Source of the DNA: Trichomonas vaginalis G3
Lineage: Eukaryota; Parabasalia; Trichomonadida; Trichomonadidae
Reading direction: 5' to 3'
NCBI RefSeq assembly: GCF_026262505.1
Contig: NC_067205.1
Coordinates: 5,022,001-5,086,000 of the forward strand
Length of the DNA: 64,000 bases
Every line of letters starts with the position of its first letter. Position 1 is the first letter of the stretch. Positions 42,601 to 55,509 of the stretch are shown here, one piece after another. Under the pieces are notes generated by a model that was not told where the DNA came from, searched no databases, and worked only from the letters and a program-made list of their open reading frames with translations. A program made the translations under genes and the position numbers.

Positions 42601-45600
42601 AATTCCCTCCGAAAGGATTAGTTTTCGATTATTACTGCGATTTAAGTCAATTTACTTGGTTGCCATGGTTGGATGGAACAACAAATGTTGGATTGACAAG
42701 TGACTTGCCAATAGAGCAACAATTGATATCAACGAAAGAATCCGCAGTCACAATCTTTTTGTCGAGATTGTTGTGCTCAAATGGATATCATGTTTTGTTG
42801 CAAGGCCCAGAAACATCAAAAACATTGTCAGTCAAAACATTGTTTTCAAAAGTTTTGGAGCCAACGAAATATGATTGCCATATCTTCCCATTAGCAAGTT
42901 GTTCAACTCCTACAGGTATTTCCAAGTTCCTACAAGCGTATATGCACAAGAGACAAGGAAAACTTGGTCCTCTTCCAAACCAACAATTGATTTATCTTTT
43001 AGATAATTTCAATTCAGTGAAACCGGAAGTTTACGGAGCACAACCACCTCTGGAATTAATCAGGCAGTTCATGGATTACAATGGCTGGTACCAGACAAGT
43101 CCTGTTGAATTCCAGAGCATCACAGGAACATCATTGATTGCTACAATGGGAGTTCCTGGCGGTGGTTTGTACACTGTTCCTGAACGATTGTTAAGTCATT
43201 TCTTCATTTTGCATTGCCCTCCTTACAACCAGATCGAGACATCCCAGATCGTGGAAGGTTTGTTGAGAAGTGCCTTCGCAAGACACTCACAGTCTATCCA
43301 GGAAAAACTCAAAGGAATCGCTTTGGCGATGGTCGGAATTTACCAAGAATGTCAAAAATCACTTTTGGCAATTCCATCGAAACTCCATTATATTTTCAAC
43401 ATGAGAAACATATTGCATGTCATCAGAGGCATGTTGTTAATAAAGCCAGAGAATATTCCAACAGAACTTCAGTTCTTAAGGCTTTGGCAACATGAAATGA
43501 TGAGAGAATTCCATGATAGATTCAACACGAATCAAGACAGAAAATGGTTAATAACAGCTCTAAAACAACAAATAGAACAAGGAATGAACGGAAAGATCGA
43601 TAAAGAACCAATGTTCTGTTCATTCTCTGATTCCTCCAAACTCTACAAAGAAGTAACAATAACTCAAGACCAATTAATACAACAATGTAACAATCTTTTG
43701 GAAGAACACAACAGAGAAGTACAAAAGCAATTAGACATTGTTTTGTTCCCTGAAGCTATTGGTCATTTGGCTTCTTTGTCAAGAGCTTTCTCTCTAGAAA
43801 GAGGCCATGTTATGCTTGTTGGCGTCAAATCAAGTGGTCGTAAATCACTTGCACATTTAGCTTTGTACGCTTGCAACATGGAACCATTCGAAATCTCAAT
43901 AACAAGGACATTTAACTTCGAAGAATGGAGAGAAAACTTGAAGACATTGATGCACAAATGCGGTGCTGAAGATGAACCAACAGGTTTCATTATAAATGAT
44001 GTTCAAATAGTAATGGAACAACAATTGGAAGATATCTCAAATATCTTGATTTCCTCTGAAGTTCCTCAACTTTACGATAGAGATGAAATGGAACAAATCA
44101 AAGGTGAAATCAACAAAGATGACAATGGTGATTCGAACATTGCTCCTTGGGATAAATTCATGCAAAGAATCAAGAAGAATTTGCATATTATTCTCGTTTT
44201 CTCACCATACGGACAAACATTTAAAGATGTAATGTTGTCATTTACGTCTATAAGAAATGAAGTAATCATTGATTGGTACATGCCATGGCTACATGAATCA
44301 CTTGTGAGTATAGGAATGACTGCATTGCAGAAAGCGAATATTCCAAGTAATATCATTGATTCTGTCATTTCTATAATGGTTAATATCCATAAATCAGCTG
44401 ATGATTTCGCTTCCAAATTCATCAAAGAGACAAAGAGATACAACGCCGTTACACCTTCAAGGTTCTTTGAGTTGTTGCAAACATTCACAAACAGATTGTT
44501 AAGTTCTCAAGATTCAAACTCACAGAACTTGAAGAATTACACACAAGGTATCGAGAAAATCAAGTCAACACAAGCACAAATAGCAACAATGAGAGAACAA
44601 CTTGATAGAGATATCCCTATTCTCAGGAAAACAGAGAAAGAAGTCATAGAAATGTTGAAAGAATTAAGTGTAAAAAGTGCGGAATGCGAAGCAACACAAA
44701 AAGAAGTCAAAGAACAAAGTGACATTGCAGAGAAAGAAGCAGCACAAGCATCAGAAGCAAATAGAGTTGCTCAAGAACAATTCGCTAAAGTAGAGCCAAT
44801 TTTAGAAGAAGCAAAAGTTGCTGTTTCTAAATTAGATAAAGATTCATTAGTAAATATCAAGAAATTGCATAATCCAAGTGCAGGCATGAAAGATACTTTT
44901 GATGCAGTTTGTATCATGTTTGAGCGCCAGCCAAGGAAAGTTGATGGACCAACACCAGGAACGAAAGAAGAAGATTACTGGCCAGAAGCTGTTTCGTTGC
45001 TAAATGACATAAAATTCATCAATAACATCACGAATTTCAAAATTGAATTGATGAAACCTGCAACGATAAATAAACTTAAGAAATATGTTCCAACAGATCC
45101 ACAAGCGAGAGAAGAGAAGAAAAAAGCCGCACAGCAGTCTTTTGCAGCTGTTGGCGCTTTCTACGATTGGGTTTGCGCTTCTTTCGATTACTGGAACGTT
45201 TACCAAGAAATTTTGCCACTTAAAAATGCAGCTGATGAAGCTCTGAAGAAATTGGAAGCATCTCAAACAATTCTTGCAAAAGCTAAAGCACATTTAGCAC
45301 AAGTAGAACAAACTCTCAAAGATTTACAAGACAAAGTCGATGCAATGAAGAAGAGAGAACAAGATCTCAAAGATAACGTTGCAAAAACAACAGCAAGACT
45401 TGATAGAGCGAATAAAATCATGTCTGGATTATCAGGAGAAACAGACAGATGGTCTGAAGTTACTCAGAACCTTTCCAACTCTTCCAAGTTCATTATGGGT
45501 GATTCCATTTTGATTTCAGGTGTTTTGACTTATTTAGGTGTTTATTCACCAACATTTAGGTCAAAAATACTCCAAACATGGCAGGGATTCCTCAAAGAAA

Positions 45601-48600
45601 AAGACATCAATTTCACAAACAACTTCTCTATTATTAACGCATTAGGAAATGATGCGACAATTAGAGATTGGATCACAAAAGGTTTGTCAAATGATTCTTT
45701 TTCAATAGAAAATGCATTGATCATTACACAGTCACCAGAAAGTTATCCATTGTTAATTGATCCACAGTTAAATGGTACTTCATGGCTAAGAGCAATTGAT
45801 GAGAAATTAGTTGCTTTGAGATTTGATCAAACAGACTTTTTGCAAAGACTGAAAAGTTGCATCCAAATTGGTATCCCTGTCATCATTGAAAATGTTGGTC
45901 TGAAAATGGATCCATTGATTGATCCAATCCTGTCTAAAGAGATATTAAATGTTGATGGAGCTAAAACAATCTCATTAGGTGGAGAAGTTGTCAATTACAA
46001 TGATAATTTCAGATTGTATTTGTCAACGAAATATCCAAATCCACAATATTCTCCAGCCATTTGTTCTCAAGTTACTTTGATTAACTTCACAACAACAGAA
46101 GAAGGATTGACAGACTTGTTGTTGAACAACTTAATCGAAGTAGAAAGACACGATTTAGACGAAAAGAGACTTGAAATCATGGAAGCAAGTGCAGCAAATA
46201 TAAAGAAACTGAAAGATATCGAAAAAGAAATCTTAAACATTGTTTCTAATGCAGGAAGTGACATTTTGGATGATGACAAAGCCATCAAAACACTTCAGAA
46301 TGCACATGAAACAAGCCAGAACATTGCACAACAAATGGCTGCAAGTGAATCAACTCAGAAACAGATACAAGAGTTCCGAAATCAATTCAGTATCGTTGCA
46401 TCAAGAGCAGCATTACTTTATTTCTGTGTTTCTGACTTCTCCGTCATTGATTCCATGTACCAGTTCTCTTTGAAATGGTTCACTTCATTGTTTAGAACAG
46501 CTATTTCCAATGCTGAACATTTCAGTAATGTTGAAGACACAATTAAATCATTCAATAACACAATCGCGAAGAATTTCTATGAATCAGTTTCTTATTCATT
46601 GTTTTCAAGACACAAATTGTTGTTTTCTACTTTGATGTGCATAAGAATACTGTATTCCGAGAAGAAGATATCTGGTTCAGAACTCGCTTTCTTGTTATCC
46701 CCAACAGTTGAACCCGTACAATCCCCAGTTATGTTCATAAACGATGAATCATGGAGACAAGCTCTGGCTTTAGAAAAAATTTCATCTGATTTTGGCGGTT
46801 TGACAAAACATATACAAGAAAACCAAGATAAATGGAGAGAATACATGGAGAACCAGCAGGCAGAGCTTGCACACATTCCGTTCAATGAAAACGACAAATT
46901 GAGTTCGTTCCAGAGATTCCTTTTGTTGAGAATTTTCCATTTGGAAAGAGTCAGAGAAGGATTACATATTTTCATCGAAGAAAATCTCGGAAAAGAGTTC
47001 GTAACTCCTCCAACACTTAATTTAATGAAAGTATTCAAGGAGTCAAACACAACAACACCTTTGATATTCATCATCATGCCTGGTATCGATCCACAAGATG
47101 AAATCCTTGGTGTCGCTGCAAGTATGGAACTGGAGAAATATGTCAAACCATACTCCCTCGGCCGTGGAAGAGGACAAGGAGCAGAAGAGCTGATAAGAGA
47201 GGCCGCAGACTCTGGTTTCATTGTTTTGTTACAGAACTGCCATTTGAGTTTGAGTTGGATGCCAAAACTCGAACACATTTTGAACGAATTATCAATGGAA
47301 CCAGACAAAATCAACCCGAGATTTAGAGTTTGCTTGGTCACAATGTCTGACCCGAATTTCCCAATCGGTATTTTATATCAAGGAACTAAACTCATCTACG
47401 AAATTCCTCGTGGCATTCGCGAGAATATCATGAGAATCTACTCCGGATTCAACGCAGATGAATACGACCAGGATTCATCTGAAATCGAGAAACAGTTGAC
47501 TTTCTCTTTGGCTTTCTTCCACTCCGTTGTTCTTGAAAGACTCCAATTCGGGTCAATGGGATGGAACATTCCTTACGAGTTTAACCCATCAGATTTCGCA
47601 ATTTCCAGGAAACAATTGCACACGTTTTTGACTGAAAACGGAAACAATCCAAACGACATTCCATTCGAAGCATTGAGTTACGTCATTGGCGAACTTAACT
47701 ACGGTGGAAGAGTCACTGATTCATGGGACAGACGTCTTCTTTTGTCTGTTTTACAGAGATACTTCAGCGAAGAATCGAATTCACAAGGAGTTTCATTTGG
47801 AAAACGTTACAACCCTCCAAGCTCATTCGATCTTTCCCTCCACGATGTAATTAACACATTGGAATCATGGCCAACAGTTACACAGAGTGGAGATGTCGGA
47901 TTGTCCGCAAATGCATCGACAATTGTAGCAAGAAACGAAGCAATGAACATTTTCAATAAATTAATTGAAGTCCAGCCAACATTAGTTTCTTCATCGGAAT
48001 CCGTCAGTGAAGAACAGTTTGCTCTGTCATTAGTTTCTTCTTTGCAGCAGATATTGCCAAGACCTTTCAATATCTACAACTTCAAGAAGAAATTCACACA
48101 AAAAGACACAATAACAACTGTTTTGTATCACGAAATCATTTTGTACAATGATTTGATTGAGACAATTTCTGAGTCATTGAAGAGGATGGAGATGGGCTTG
48201 AAAGGTTTGATATTGATTGATCAGAAGCTTGAGATCTTAAAGAGAAGATTACTTGGAAACAGAGTCCCAGAAACATGGCTTCAAAAGAGTTTCCCAAGTA
48301 TTTTGACATTGAGAAATTACATGGATGATTTGAGACAAAGAGTTGATTTCTTGGACAATTGGATGAGAATGGGAACACCTGTTGTATACAGATTAGGTGC
48401 TTTCTTCCATCCTGAAGAGTTCTTAACAGTTGTTCTCCAGGTTTACGCAAGAACTAAAGTTGTTCCATTCGATACTTTGTCGTGGAAGACAACTCCTATT
48501 TCTACAATAATTAATGAGTCTCCAAAAGAAGGAATTTACATCGAAGGACTGCCATTGGAAGGCGCCAAGTGGGATAATGTACAAGGAACACTTGTTGAGT

Positions 48601-48836
48601 GCTCGCAGATGGAGTTGGACAGTCGTTTGCCTGTTTTCCATCTTGTTCCAACTGAACAAAATAATCTTTACGACAAAACTAAGTTTTATGAATGTCCTGT
48701 CTTCAGAACTCAAAACAGAGGTACAGGAGCATTGGATCTTCCTAACTATATATTAAGTTTGCACTTGCCTTCTTCGAAGATATCGCCAGATCACTGGATA
48801 CAAAGATCTGTTGCAGCATTTATTACAGTTCAATAA
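36633..48836 (+). CDS. Axonemal (inner-arm type) dynein heavy chain
   Basis: Motor subunit of flagellar dynein, about 4,070 residues, the size of single-headed inner-arm chains (DNAH3/7/12 type). From ATG 36633 the tail occupies the first 1,300 residues. AAA1 has the strict P-loop GPAGTGKTET (about residue 1404, nucleotides near 40850) with SWSCFDEFNRIN following. AAA2 has GGAMGGKST (about 1686). AAA3 has a degenerate GPETSKT (about 2057) and AAA4 GVKSSGRKS (about 2397). Then come the stalk coiled coils around the microtubule-binding domain, AAA5-6 and the C-terminal domain. Two single-base shifts interrupt the frame: an extra A in the run at 37870-37873, and a missing C at the CCC run 38672-38674. 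Everything else is open, so sequencing error is more likely than decay. Confidence 0.9.
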
Positions 48837-49317
48837 TTTTTGTTTTTATAGATAAAATTTATTTTTGTTTATTTTTTAATTTTGATCTTTATTTATTTAT
48901 ATACTTTGAAACACGAAGATTTTTATTTAGCTTTTTGACTCAAATCATACATGGTTCCAATCAAAAATTTTAGCTTTTATCTCATGGAAAATTGGAGTAT
49001 AAAGCATGGGTGTCGATAAAATAGAGATTTATATAAATTATGAAATTTCAATGAGTCTCATCAAAAATTGAATAACATTCAATTTAAAAGGGGTTAAAAA
49101 TTGAAAATTTAGAACATACTTTATCATATGATGGGGAAATAATTGAATTCTCCATTTATTATTCTATCGGTGCACGGCGCATCATTGCACCAATATAAGC
49201 TTTTTTACAAGTAAATATTAATTAAATTTTCTTAGACTCAAGCTGATAATCAAATTGTAAATTGAAATTAATGGAATTTTTATTTTTCCAAAAAATTTGA
49301 ATCGGACATCGACGCCA
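48837..49317. other. Intergenic, no gene seen
   Basis: AT-rich spacer of 480 bases after the dynein stop. Confidence 0.4.
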
Positions 49318-51123
49318 ATGAAAACGTTCAACTTTTATTCTAGACAAGCATTTCAGAATCTTCAAGCAGATACATCAGAAGAATACACAATCAAGTTAAA
49401 TGTCGGTCAAAGAAATCTTGAAGTTTCAGCAAAATTACTTCGTTCTTACAGTAGGAACGTTAAAAATGACTATAAAGAGGGAAAAAAGGAGAGAGAATAT
49501 AATGTTAATGTAACAATAAGCGACAAAGCTTTTCAAATCTTACAGACATTATTAATTAAATTAGACTGTCATATTGAGATTATAGAAGATACTCTGTTAG
49601 ATTTGTACAAAGTAGGTAAATGTCTTGGTATAGATGACTTCATTGAATGGTATAACCATGCATTACAATATAGAACTATTACTCTTGAAAACATTGATGA
49701 ATTTATTGAATTTGTAAAAATTTCCAGATCAAACAATTCTGGCATGTATCAGTCCATAATTAACTTTATTGCTGAAAACATTTTAGATATCAGTATCGAA
49801 GATTTGAAGCGTAAATGCACAATTTGTGATATGAAGCTATCAGATAACATGGATTTCATTCAAAAAATCATAGCAAAATGTGCTCAACTTGGTCATTTTC
49901 AAGATGATGCCTATATTGATCACCTCTATGGATTTCTTCTGGAACTATTCAAAGAATCGGCTATTTTTGGTTGTTTCTTCAATAAATTTGATTACAATAA
50001 AATTAAAGCAAATCAAATGAATCAATTGTTGGATTTAGTTGGAAATAAAGAATATAAAGATTATCACAGCAAAATATTGGAAATGCAAAAGAAAAGGAAT
50101 CTCTTGACTGATGAAAATCCAAAAGAATTACTTAAATCTAACATAGCATTTGAAAAATCAATTGAAATCCTCAGCAATGTGATTTTACAAAAGAATAATA
50201 AAGAAGATTCTTATCCACTTTATTTGAAAGCATATGGTCTTAAAGATGATTTCAATAGCTTATATAAATTCCTCAAAATAATGTCAATGATTAAAAATTT
50301 TTCACCAATTCGAGTTGCATGTGCAATTGGCATATCAGAGAAAACTGATAAAAATGGAAATACAATACTTTTAGTCGCATGTATTAACAATGATATTGAG
50401 CTTGCCAAAATATTGATTGAAAATAAATGCAATATGTATGCAGAAAACTCAAGTCATAACAATGCTGTATTATGTGCTGCCATATACGGAAGCATAGATG
50501 TCTATCAATTTCTTGAAAGCAATGGATTTGATATTACTCCAGTATTGCTAAAATCTTCCTTTTTCAAAGCTTGTAGAAGTGGGCAGCTCGGAATGATTAA
50601 ATATCTTAAAGAAAATAAAGGTTTTAATATAGAAAAGGACGGAGAAAACTGCATTGCATTAGCAGTCATATCAGGAAAATTGGAAGTTATAAAGTATTTA
50701 ATCTCAAACAATGCAAATCCCTCATTTTCATTATGAAATGATGTATTAGCATTATTGAGAGCTGCGAGTCTCGGATATCTTCAAATATTCAAGTTATTAC
50801 TTCGATATTGTGGAATCAATAATAAAGATGCTAATGGAAATGACTCACTCATATATGCAATATGTAGTCGAATGTTTAATATTATTCAGTACATAAAAGA
50901 TAAAAATTTGATAATTCCAAAAGAACATCACAAACAATTAGCCAAAGAAGCATTGGCTAACTGTAACAAACCCGAAGAAATAGAGATTAAGAATTGGATT
51001 GGGGAGCCCAGTATTCCACTAATTAACGAGGACCAACCAATTACTGAGCCTAAACAAAATACTGAGAACAAACATAGTACTGAAAAACATAGTGTTAATT
51101 CTCAACAAAGGAAATCACATTAA
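49318..51123 (+). pseudogene. BTB/DUF3447-type ankyrin protein with in-frame TGA
   Basis: From ATG 49318 (MKTFNFYSRQAFQNLQADTS). Residues 15-120 resemble a divergent BTB domain (EYTIKLNVGQRNLEVSAKLL, VTISDKAFQILQTLLIKLD), followed by a helical linker and then ankyrin repeats (TDKNGNTILLVACINNDIEL, ILIENKCNMYAENSSHNNA, GKLEVIKYLISNNANPSF). A TGA at 50734-50736 stops the frame after the third to fourth repeat. The same frame continues with NDVLALLRAASLGYLQIFKL, another repeat and a Thr/Glu/Lys tail to 51123 (601 codons in all). This is a point nonsense mutation or a sequencing error. Trichomonads have hundreds of such genes, probably protein-interaction adaptors. Confidence 0.7.
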
Positions 51124-51367
51124 AATAATTCATTAAAAGAAAATTACAGGAAATTTACTGACGCAAAAAGTGATAAAAAATGATCTAATTTTTTTGTATG
51201 TGGGTTGAATATTTAAGTTTGTCGCATCAGCAATTTTCCGAGAGGAAAAAGAAAATCCAAATTCTTCAAAAGTAATTTAGCAATATTACTCTGCAATCCA
51301 TTGGATATGTTGACGACGCAACAAGCTTAGAGTATCGAATAACAAAAGTTAAATATACTATTGTTAA

Positions 51368-52768
51368 TTAGTCTTTCTTTTCTTGTTCAGATTTAGTTGT
51401 TTTCTTTCTAGATGAGTGATGTTTCTTTGGTTTCTCTACTGCTTCTTTGTTTGTTTCTGTTTCTGTTTCTTTTGGTTTTTCTTCTGAGTTTTCTGCTTTT
51501 TTCTTTCTAACAACTTTTTTCTTCTTTGGTTTATCTTCTGCTGGCTTTGATTCGCCTTCTTGTTTTAATGGTTCCTCTGTTTTATGATTTATTTTTTCTT
51601 CATTTTGATTATCTTCCATTTTCTCTTCCTTTTTTGTTGATCCTGATTTCTTTTTAACAACTTTCTTGGTTCTTGTCTTTCTTTCTGATTTTGGCTTCTC
51701 TTCTTTTTGTTCATCTTTCGATTTCTCTTTTTCTGGTGTTTCTTCGGCAGGAGAAACTTTCTTGTTAGCTAAAAGACTAGAAAAGCTATCAAATTGCTCA
51801 TTTCCAGCTTGAAGTTTACGACATTCAGAAACTTCAAGACAATATGAATTTACATGTTCTCCAAAATGATTTAAAACAAAGGCAACACCATATCTGATCC
51901 AATCTGCAGATCTATATCCGTTATGTCCTCCTGTTAACTCCATGAAATCTTTATCTTTGTTATTATGGTTATCAAAAAGTGTTTTTCCATGAGAAAATGG
52001 GATAAAGTTATCAGATGTTGCATGCCCATATGCAGCAGGAGCTGGATTCTGTTTCACAGCTTCAAGACAATTAATTTTATCAATACTAAAATCGTTACCA
52101 AATGATGCTTGTGCGAAAAGCTTCACAGATCCAACAAGGACAGATTTAGGTATATGTTTTTGCGCGGCCAAATCTCCAAATAATTCATCAGCAGAAGAAA
52201 ACGCGGAATCAATAACCATTGACTTAATAGCATCGCTTTTTGTAAGTAGTGCAGTGGCAGCGCCCATAGATCTTCCCCATAAAGCAAATTCTTTGTAACC
52301 AAAATCTTGTTCTAACATTTTAATTACAAATTCCGTATCAATGTGCTCGTAGTATCCTAATGATATCATCTTTCCATCGCTATTACCACATCCAATAAAA
52401 TCAAAGCAACAAACAGCAATGTGATAAGAACAAAGATTTGGAACGAGAAATTGTCCTTCAAGTTGCGAGCTTGAAACACCATGTAAATAAATCAAACATT
52501 TTGTAATTTCTACTTCAATATCCTTGTCAAGTTTATATATTGAACCATGAATCATTTGTTTTCTTGCGTTCATTATTTTAAAAGGAGTTCTTATGTAATT
52601 TCCAACAATGTTATCTTCTTCAGTTGTTACTAAAACCTTTGGTAATTCGGCTTCATTATATCTTGTTCGAGGTGGTGAGAAAAATTCATCTATTTTCTGA
52701 GCGGTAGCACTAGCAGCTTTACTAATTGCATTTGCAGCAGAAGATAACATTTCATTCAACCCTTTCAT
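51368..52768 (-). CDS. S9/S33-type alpha/beta hydrolase with Lys-rich tail
   Basis: 466 residues. The hydrolase core spans about 60-300: oxyanion region LIYLHGVSSSQLEGQF, FDFIGCGNSDGK, nucleophile elbow WGRSMGAA (Ser about 168), acid in HATSDNFIPFSHG, and His in LTGGHNGYRS. Such proteins are classed as unassigned clan SC serine peptidases or as acyl hydrolases in trichomonads. Residues 330-466 are a low-complexity tail of alternating acidic and Lys-rich blocks (KVVKKKSGSTKKEEKMED). There is no signal peptide. It is divergent from the UBFD1 gene with only 56 bases between the starts. An initiator TCACTTTTTTA (+1 at 52791) gives a 23-base leader. Confidence 0.85.
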   Translation of the reverse strand: MKGLNEMLSSAANAISKAASATAQKIDEFFSPPRTRYNEAELPKVLVTTEEDNIVGNYIRTPFKIMNARKQMIHGSIYKLDKDIEVEITKCLIYLHGVSSSQLEGQFLVPNLCSYHIAVCCFDFIGCGNSDGKMISLGYYEHIDTEFVIKMLEQDFGYKEFALWGRSMGAATALLTKSDAIKSMVIDSAFSSADELFGDLAAQKHIPKSVLVGSVKLFAQASFGNDFSIDKINCLEAVKQNPAPAAYGHATSDNFIPFSHGKTLFDNHNNKDKDFMELTGGHNGYRSADWIRYGVAFVLNHFGEHVNSYCLEVSECRKLQAGNEQFDSFSSLLANKKVSPAEETPEKEKSKDEQKEEKPKSERKTRTKKVVKKKSGSTKKEEKMEDNQNEEKINHKTEEPLKQEGESKPAEDKPKKKKVVRKKKAENSEEKPKETETETNKEAVEKPKKHHSSRKKTTKSEQEKKD

Positions 52769-52824
52769 AAAAAGAAATGTACGTAAAAAAGTGACAATAG
52801 TCGGTGCACGTTACATAAATACAA
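52769..52824. promoter_or_regulatory. Short divergent promoter
   Basis: 56 bases between two opposite start codons. The minus-strand initiator TGTCACTTTTTTA is clear (A at 52791). On the plus strand no equally good initiator is seen. Confidence 0.45.
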
Positions 52825-53460
52825 ATGCAGGTCCAACTAATGTTTAAGAATCAATTCCACCAGTTCCAATTCGATGCTGGCGCTACATTAGCGAGCTTGA
52901 TGTCTGAAATTGCTTCTAAATTAAACGTCCCAGTTGAATCGCAAAAAATTATCTGCAAAGGGAAATCTCTGACGGCACCGATGGAGCCGCTTGTTGATGG
53001 AATGAAGCTGCTACTAATGGCTACAAGTGCTCCACCAGTCATGAATACAAATCCGCCCCCGGCCAACACGCGGAAATACTCACTCTTTGTCCCGACAATT
53101 ATAGATACACTCAAAGAGCCATATCATCAGGAAATTATTAAACTCGGACCACCTGAAGGTTATATTAAACCAAACAAATTCCAGACAACTGTTTTGCCAC
53201 AGCAACTTATGTATGTTCGTGAAGGTACCGGAAAGCGCTCTATACTTTCGTTCGAATCAGATGCTCTATTTTTGCAAAATGATGATGGGACAGTTGAAAG
53301 GATTTTCTTCACAGAAATAGTTAAAACTGCCGTTCTTACAATTCCAGACTCAGATGGTAACTTCGTTGCACTAGGAATGATAACAAAGTCTGGCAACAAA
53401 TGGATTTATTTCATAGCAAGTCAATATACAAACCTCATTAAGAGCTTGTTTCACTCATAA
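52825..53460 (+). CDS. UBFD1: UBFD1 homologue (ubiquitin-like domain protein)
   Basis: 211 residues. Residues 1-70 are a ubiquitin-like domain (MQVQLMFKNQFHQFQFDAGA, VESQKIICKGKSLTA). After a Pro-rich linker, residues 105-211 match the conserved UBFD1 C-terminal domain in order: LGPPEGYIKPN, LPQQLMYVREGTGKRSILSF, the acidic strand LQNDDGTVERIFFTEI, and the aromatic end KWIYFIASQYTNLIKSLF. The human protein has the same two-part layout. Its biochemical role is poorly known and it has been linked to NF-kB signalling in animals, which cannot apply here. Intact. Confidence 0.8.
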   Translation: MQVQLMFKNQFHQFQFDAGATLASLMSEIASKLNVPVESQKIICKGKSLTAPMEPLVDGMKLLLMATSAPPVMNTNPPPANTRKYSLFVPTIIDTLKEPYHQEIIKLGPPEGYIKPNKFQTTVLPQQLMYVREGTGKRSILSFESDALFLQNDDGTVERIFFTEIVKTAVLTIPDSDGNFVALGMITKSGNKWIYFIASQYTNLIKSLFHS

Positions 53461-55509
53461 CTTAGATCATATAATTTAATCATGCAAATATTTTTACGAA
53501 AATCCAAAACTTTCATATTAAAATTTAGAGAATTCAAACCTTATTTATTAAATTTTTGTTTCACTATATTTTTGCTGTTTTATAGTTGTTATTATACGGA
53601 GATTTCATTGAATATAATTAATGAAAAAATATATCTTGAAAATTTAATTTAAAATAATGTACATAAGGAAGTCAATTTGGAAAATTGTTTTCACTTTAGG
53701 AGAATATAATTTTCCATTTGGAAAATTTAAAAAGTGAGACGCGCAGGATTCGAACTTTTTTAAAAGTTGATTTAAATGAATTTTAGTGTGGAATATAAGG
53801 ATAATATCATATTTAAAATAAGAATATACTAGTTTAGGTGGTATTAATTTTTTCGATAAATTTGAGAGTATGTACGTTTAGGGCATGAAAAGTGTCATTT
53901 CGCTCAGCGAAAGCTGAGCTAGCTTCGTTCTCGAAAGAATAAGGAAGGAGTGAAGGAGAATGATACAGAAGTTGACACATTCATATCATTTCAACAAATT
54001 TTGATCAAATTGAAATTCAATAAAATTCAATTCATATCCTTCAGTCAGTACATTGATATCCTTCTGCATCACAATGATAACTCGGGCATCAATAGTTCTA
54101 CAACTAACTCAGAAAAAACAAGATTATTACTTCCTGCTTACAGCTTTTAAAAAGTTTCGATGATAAAAATCACTCTACTCTCGTTTATCGACATATGGTG
54201 ATAGTAGGTAAACATATTCTTATCGATATTAATAAAAATATTTGTACGAAAATCTTATCCAATTAGAGAGTTATTCATAAAGTATATGATAATTATAATT
54301 ACTTTATCTTTGTTTTATCTTTGAATAAACAATTTAATTTAAATTGCATAATATTTTTTGGTTGAAAGACAGGAAACTTAGTTGAGTTTGTATTATTTTT
54401 ATCGTTTAATTCATTGTATATGTGAGTGATCCAGATATTTAAGATATTTAGAAAAAAAATTATTAATTTGATTAACAAATTTAATCAAAATAGCAAAAAT
54501 CTATTTGATAGCTGTAAACAAACAATAATTTTTATTTCAAGCAAAATCACTTATTTTCATCTAAACGTATAAAATTGTCAATTTTATGAAAATAAATTGA
54601 AAATCTCATGAAATGTAAAGGAGAGTAATATTTTTCAATTTTCTTTTTTTCTTTGTCTCAAATATTTTCTGTTGGGAATTTTCTTGTTATCAAAAAATAA
54701 TTTTAATATTTGTTTATTTCATTACATACAATAAAATTTTCAAAACTCTATTTCTTCTCAAGAAAATTTTTTCCTTCATATGAAGAAACATTTTGTTCTC
54801 CATTTGATACTGAGTCTAAATCTCGATTTTTGAATTTTCTTCTTTCCAAATTTCTTTTTTCCAAATTAGAAGTTTAATTCAAATTTTCAATAGTTTATAT
54901 ATTTTCTCAAACCGTCTCAGATTTTCTCACTTTTTAGGGATTTTCTCTCAAAATATACAAAAATAGTAATATCAATACATGTGTCTAATATACTTTAAAA
55001 CCATCGTGACAAAATTCAAAAACGAAGAGTTCTTCTCTCCAAATTTTTTTCAAAATCAAAAAAATGAGATAAAAAAGTACGTTTGGAAAATTCATTTTTA
55101 GCATTTTAGGAATTTTCTCACTTTTCTTCCAAATTGACATCCTTAATGTACACCATAGTAATAGATATACAGCTTACGCTCGTGGTCTCAATTGAGGAAA
55201 TTTAAGTTTCAACATTTGATATATGGGTATAGAAACATAATTTATTGAGGGTTTAACTTTACATATTCTATATGAGTTAAACAAATGAAAAAAAACTTGA
55301 TTTTTTTGGTTAATAATCTTGAAAATTTTTAAAAGTTGAATCTTCCTTTATAATTAGTTTGGATGACTCAAGCTGGAAAGACCTGGTGATAATTGCATTT
55401 TAAATAGCCTTTTCCAATTTAAAACCTTCTGCAAAATTTTACCGATAAATCTGGGAAAAAGAAAATATCTGTGTTTTCAAATGTAAAATGCGTTCGTCGA
55501 AAATTTAGG
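53461..55509. other. Intergenic, about 2 kb, no gene seen
   Basis: Very AT-rich. It holds a hairpin GCTCAGC-GAAA-GCTGAGC (53902-53919) next to AAAAGTGTCA, and a string GGATTCGAAC near 53748 that looks like a tRNA T-loop but has no tRNA around it. A 66-codon frame at 53950 is not called. Confidence 0.5.
53902..53919. repeat. Hairpin with GAAA loop
   Basis: Seven-base perfect arms (53902-53908, 53913-53919) with a GAAA loop. Confidence 0.7.

Noticed and set aside
46592-47341. 249-codon frame antisense to dynein, and similar antisense frames across 38.7-48.7 kb
   Set aside because: The plus strand encodes well-conserved dynein motor sequence; antisense frames follow from its codon use.
53737-53765. 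GGATTCGAAC string like a tRNA T-loop (also near 1128 and 5560)
   Set aside because: No anticodon arm, D arm or acceptor stem can be paired around any of them.
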